Below are positions 6,752 to 8,285 of a stretch of DNA of 8,285 nucleotides, piece by piece. The position numbers were made by a program, and so were the translations under genes. The notes under the pieces were generated by a model. It was not told the DNA's origin. It did not search any database and saw only the letters and a program-made list of their open reading frames with translations. The first letter of the stretch is position 1. Every line of letters starts with the position of its first letter. The stretch comes from a bacterium HR27 (GTDB lineage: Bacteria; Chloroflexota; Chloroflexia; Thermomicrobiales; Thermomicrobiaceae). The stretch is from contig BEID01000043.1 of assembly GCA_002898975.1 (NCBI GenBank), positions 1-8,285 of the forward strand, given 5' to 3'.

Positions 6752-6765
6752 GACGACGCGTCGTC
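6752..6765. repeat. 14-bp perfect palindrome GACGACGCGTCGTC, possible operator
   Basis: The sequence equals its own reverse complement over 14 bp with no spacer. It covers the expected -35 of the minus-strand promoter candidate and lies in the divergent intergenic region. A dimeric repressor site is possible. GC-rich DNA with CGA/CGT repeats also makes such palindromes by chance. Confidence 0.3.
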
Positions 6766-6809
6766 ACTCGTCCGTAGACTCGTGCAGTCTCCCGCCAGCG
6801 CGCGTTCGG

Positions 6810-6839
6810 TTGTCGGCGAACCGATCGCATCGGTATAGT
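6810..6839 (+). promoter_or_regulatory. Candidate sigma-70-type promoter of trxA
   Basis: TTGTCG (6810-6815) and TATAGT (6834-6839) are separated by 18 bp, matching four of six and five of six consensus bases respectively. Transcription would start near 6846, giving a leader of about 47 nt. This is the best promoter match in the window. The -10 overlaps the left arm of an inverted repeat. Confidence 0.6.
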
Positions 6840-6857
6840 GGGTACCAAGGACCCACT
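6837..6857. repeat. Inverted repeat AGTGGGT-N7-ACCCACT over the trxA -10 / start point
   Basis: Perfect 7-bp arms at 6837-6843 and 6851-6857 are separated by ACCAAGG. The left arm begins within the -10 and the predicted start point lies in the spacer, the position expected of an operator. The right arm can alternatively pair with GTGGG at 6862-6866 in the leader RNA (5 bp, 5-nt loop). Confidence 0.35.
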
Positions 6858-6871
6858 CGTCGTGGGGGAAC

Positions 6872-6892
6872 GGAGCGAGAGGGAGCGAGAGG
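6872..6892 (+). promoter_or_regulatory. Tandemly duplicated Shine-Dalgarno before trxA
   Basis: The 10-mer GGAGCGAGAG occurs twice in direct tandem (6872-6881, 6882-6891), followed by G and then the ATG. The second GGAG lies 7 nt from the start codon, which is ideal. The first lies 17 nt away and may act as a standby site or be a slippage product. Confidence 0.6.
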
Positions 6893-7216
6893 ATGGCCAA
6901 GACGGTTACGGTCAGTGACGAAACGTTCGAGCAGGAAGTGGTACGCTCGCCGGTACCGGTTCTCGTCGACTTCTGGGCACCCTGGTGCGGCCCGTGCCGG
7001 ATGATCGCTCCCATCCTCGAAGAGATCGCGGAGGAAAAGGCCGGCAAGCTCAAGGTGGCCAAGGTGAACGTCGACGAGAACATGCAAGTCGCGATGCAGC
7101 ACAGCATCAGCAGTATTCCGACGCTGATCCTCTACAAGGACGGCAAGCCGGTCGAGCGCATCATCGGCGCGATGCCGAAGCAGCGCTTGCTGCAGCAGAT
7201 CGAGAAGCACCTGTAA
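6893..7216 (+). CDS. trxA: Thioredoxin
   Basis: This 107-residue cytosolic disulfide reductase has the canonical active site WCGPC (31-35), the buried Asp26 in VDFWAP and the cis-proline Pro76 in SIPT. It ends with the final strand and helix (GAMPKQRLLQQIEKHL). Length and motif spacing are exactly those of classical thioredoxin 1. It receives electrons from thioredoxin reductase and reduces client disulfides; no reductase gene is in the window. The ATG has a duplicated Shine-Dalgarno and a good promoter upstream. It appears to be transcribed alone, divergent from the glycosyltransferase operon. Its last 56 bp overlap, antisense, the tail of the convergent papain-like gene. The exact paralog within the genome cannot be known, but the family call is secure. 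Confidence 0.97.
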   Translation: MAKTVTVSDETFEQEVVRSPVPVLVDFWAPWCGPCRMIAPILEEIAEEKAGKLKVAKVNVDENMQVAMQHSISSIPTLILYKDGKPVERIIGAMPKQRLLQQIEKHL

Positions 7217-8285
7217 AGCGTCGCTGGCGACGCGTTCCTCGCGAGCGGCCGGAACCGATCCGGCCGCTCACGCGTTTCCCGAGCAGCCACGCGAGACTTC
7301 CGGCGAGTGCCAGCAGCACGGCGAGCGTCGTCCCGCGCCGCCTATTCCCGAACCAGAACAGCAGGAGGTTCCCCAGACTGGCCAGGACGGCCGTGTTCCC
7401 GCGTAGGTATGCCGCGAGCGGTACCGCCACGACCGTCGTCCGCTGCTCGTCGACGGCGAGCGGGGGATAGGCATAACGGTCGTGCCGGAGGTCGAAGGTG
7501 ACGACAGTCGCATCGGCCTGATCGGGTAGGTTGGGATCGTAGACCCAGACCCGCGCATGGTCGGCATCACGCTGGCAAAACGCGTACGGCACGACCGTAT
7601 GCCCCTGGCCGAGCAGTGCCCGGACCACGTCGCGCCGCCATGGGCGCGGCACGTTCAGGTCGAAGCACCGTTCGCTCCAGCTCTGCTCCAGAAGATCCTC
7701 CACGAACGCCTGGTACGCCCGCCGCGGACTCGGGAAGAGAAACCAGGGGAGCCCAGCCAGGAGCGCCCGGTCGCTCAGCTGTCGCCCATGAAGCACCAGC
7801 ACGAGATCACGCAGCGCCTCCTGCTCGCGGAGCCTACCGAGCGCGCGGGCCAAGGCCACACGCGAAAGACCGGTGCACAGCCCACCCTGGACAGAGCCAT
7901 CCGGAAGTCGCCGCAAACCAACGACATCCCGGTACAGGCCACGGAAAAACGTCTTCGGGGCGAGAGCGAAACGGAAGGTCGCGCGCAGATGACGGGGCTC
8001 CGGCTCGACCGACCCGAGCTCGTCGATTCGATTGGCCCAGGGAAGGCGATCACGCGGCGGGTCGAAGCGGTTGCGCCCGCAGAACATAACCGGCAACGCC
8101 CGTTCCGCCACCAGCCGCGGGCGAGGAGAAGCCAGCGAGATCACCCCCACCACGACCGGGAAGATCGGCCGGCCAGCTGGGAAGACGATCCAGGCTCGCT
8201 CGCCGTCGGGCAGTGCCCGCCAACCGGATGGGAGCGCGAGCTGAAGCGCTGCATCGATCACATAGTCGAGGCCACGCGACTCGAT
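7161..8285 (-). CDS. Putative papain-fold cysteine-peptidase-like membrane protein (5' end open at window edge)
   Basis: The frame is open to the window edge. An internal GTG at 8261 (366 residues from there) is possible but has no Shine-Dalgarno, and upstream codons (IESRGLDY) continue naturally. Numbering from that GTG, a Cys in GGLCTGLS (C129), a His in GQGHTVVPYA (H221) and D242/N244 in VWVYDPNLP follow in the Cys-His-Asp/Asn order of papain-like peptidases. The strand-turn-strand around YDPN, followed by VTFDLR, is typical of bacterial C39/papain-like proteins of uncharacterised role. A hydrophobic stretch TTLAVLLALAGSLAWLL (311-327) is a probable C-terminal membrane anchor, followed by a very basic tail. 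That tail is encoded through the hairpins and the trxA 3' end, so its composition may be incidental. I do not recognise a named family. Peptidase activity is an inference from residue order and could be wrong. Confidence 0.6.
   Translation of the reverse strand: MESRGLDYVIDAALQLALPSGWRALPDGERAWIVFPAGRPIFPVVVGVISLASPRPRLVAERALPVMFCGRNRFDPPRDRLPWANRIDELGSVEPEPRHLRATFRFALAPKTFFRGLYRDVVGLRRLPDGSVQGGLCTGLSRVALARALGRLREQEALRDLVLVLHGRQLSDRALLAGLPWFLFPSPRRAYQAFVEDLLEQSWSERCFDLNVPRPWRRDVVRALLGQGHTVVPYAFCQRDADHARVWVYDPNLPDQADATVVTFDLRHDRYAYPPLAVDEQRTTVVAVPLAAYLRGNTAVLASLGNLLLFWFGNRRRGTTLAVLLALAGSLAWLLGKRVSGRIGSGRSRGTRRQRRFTGASRSAAASAASASRR
7218..7269 (+). terminator. Two consecutive hairpins after trxA, without U-tracts
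   Basis: Hairpin 1 is GCGTCGC-TG-GCGACGC (7218-7233), starting 2 bp after the trxA stop. Hairpin 2 is GAGCGGCCGG-AACCGAT-CCGGCCGCTC (7243-7269), a perfect and very stable 10-bp stem. Neither is followed by a T-run on either strand (GTTCCTC and ACGCGTTTCC on plus). They may protect or terminate trxA mRNA, with or without Rho. They also lie inside the coding frame of the opposite-strand gene. Confidence 0.45.

Noticed and set aside
6702..6848. N-terminal extension of the first glycosyltransferase gene to 6848
   Set aside because: The added stretch is Arg-rich, unlike GT4 N-termini, and covers the promoter elements. The canonical N-terminus and a good Shine-Dalgarno place the start at 6701.

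Overview
The window is dense, GC-rich bacterial chromosome with no mobile-element, CRISPR, tRNA or rRNA signature. The long-arm RecG, the zinc-binding form of ribosomal protein L28, pervasive Arg/Ala/GC-rich codon use and tight gene packing suggest a Chloroflexota-type bacterium, possibly a thermophilic Thermomicrobia member. That placement is an inference from gene character only.

Left end (1-573): the last 44 codons of a prmC-like gene (+) converge on rpmB (-, ribosomal protein L28). A strong intrinsic terminator for rpmB overlaps the prmC stop codon. A 214-bp spacer then separates the divergent rpmB and recG genes; it carries an extended -10 candidate for rpmB and no convincing promoter for recG.

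Plus-strand pair (574-3809): recG (replication-fork and branch-migration helicase) is followed after 17 bp, with its own Shine-Dalgarno, by a divergent protein of the MqnA/periplasmic-binding-like fold.

Minus-strand operon (6701 down to 3788): two GT4 glycosyltransferases separated by 6 bp, then a flavin-reductase-like (FMN split-barrel) gene. The last gene is the oddest object in the window. Its family-like N-terminus can be read upstream in the same frame but is cut by an in-frame TAG. The remaining start codons (GTG/ATG) are linked to the upstream glycosyltransferase by a 36-codon ORF that has TGATG stop/start overlaps at both ends. Its 3' end overlaps the convergent mqnA-like gene by 22 bp.

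Right end (6702-8285): a 191-bp divergent region holds promoter-like elements, a 14-bp perfect palindrome, a second inverted repeat at the trxA -10 and a tandemly duplicated Shine-Dalgarno. It drives trxA (thioredoxin, +). A convergent minus-strand gene, open at the window edge, encodes a putative papain-fold cysteine-peptidase-like membrane protein whose tail overlaps the trxA 3' end antisense.

Most of the window is housekeeping (translation, recombination, redox) plus a small envelope-glycan operon. The items worth following up are the interrupted flavin reductase, the papain-like membrane protein and the mqnA-like partner of recG. I do not see a recognisable new multi-gene system. There is no stretch over 300 bp without a gene.
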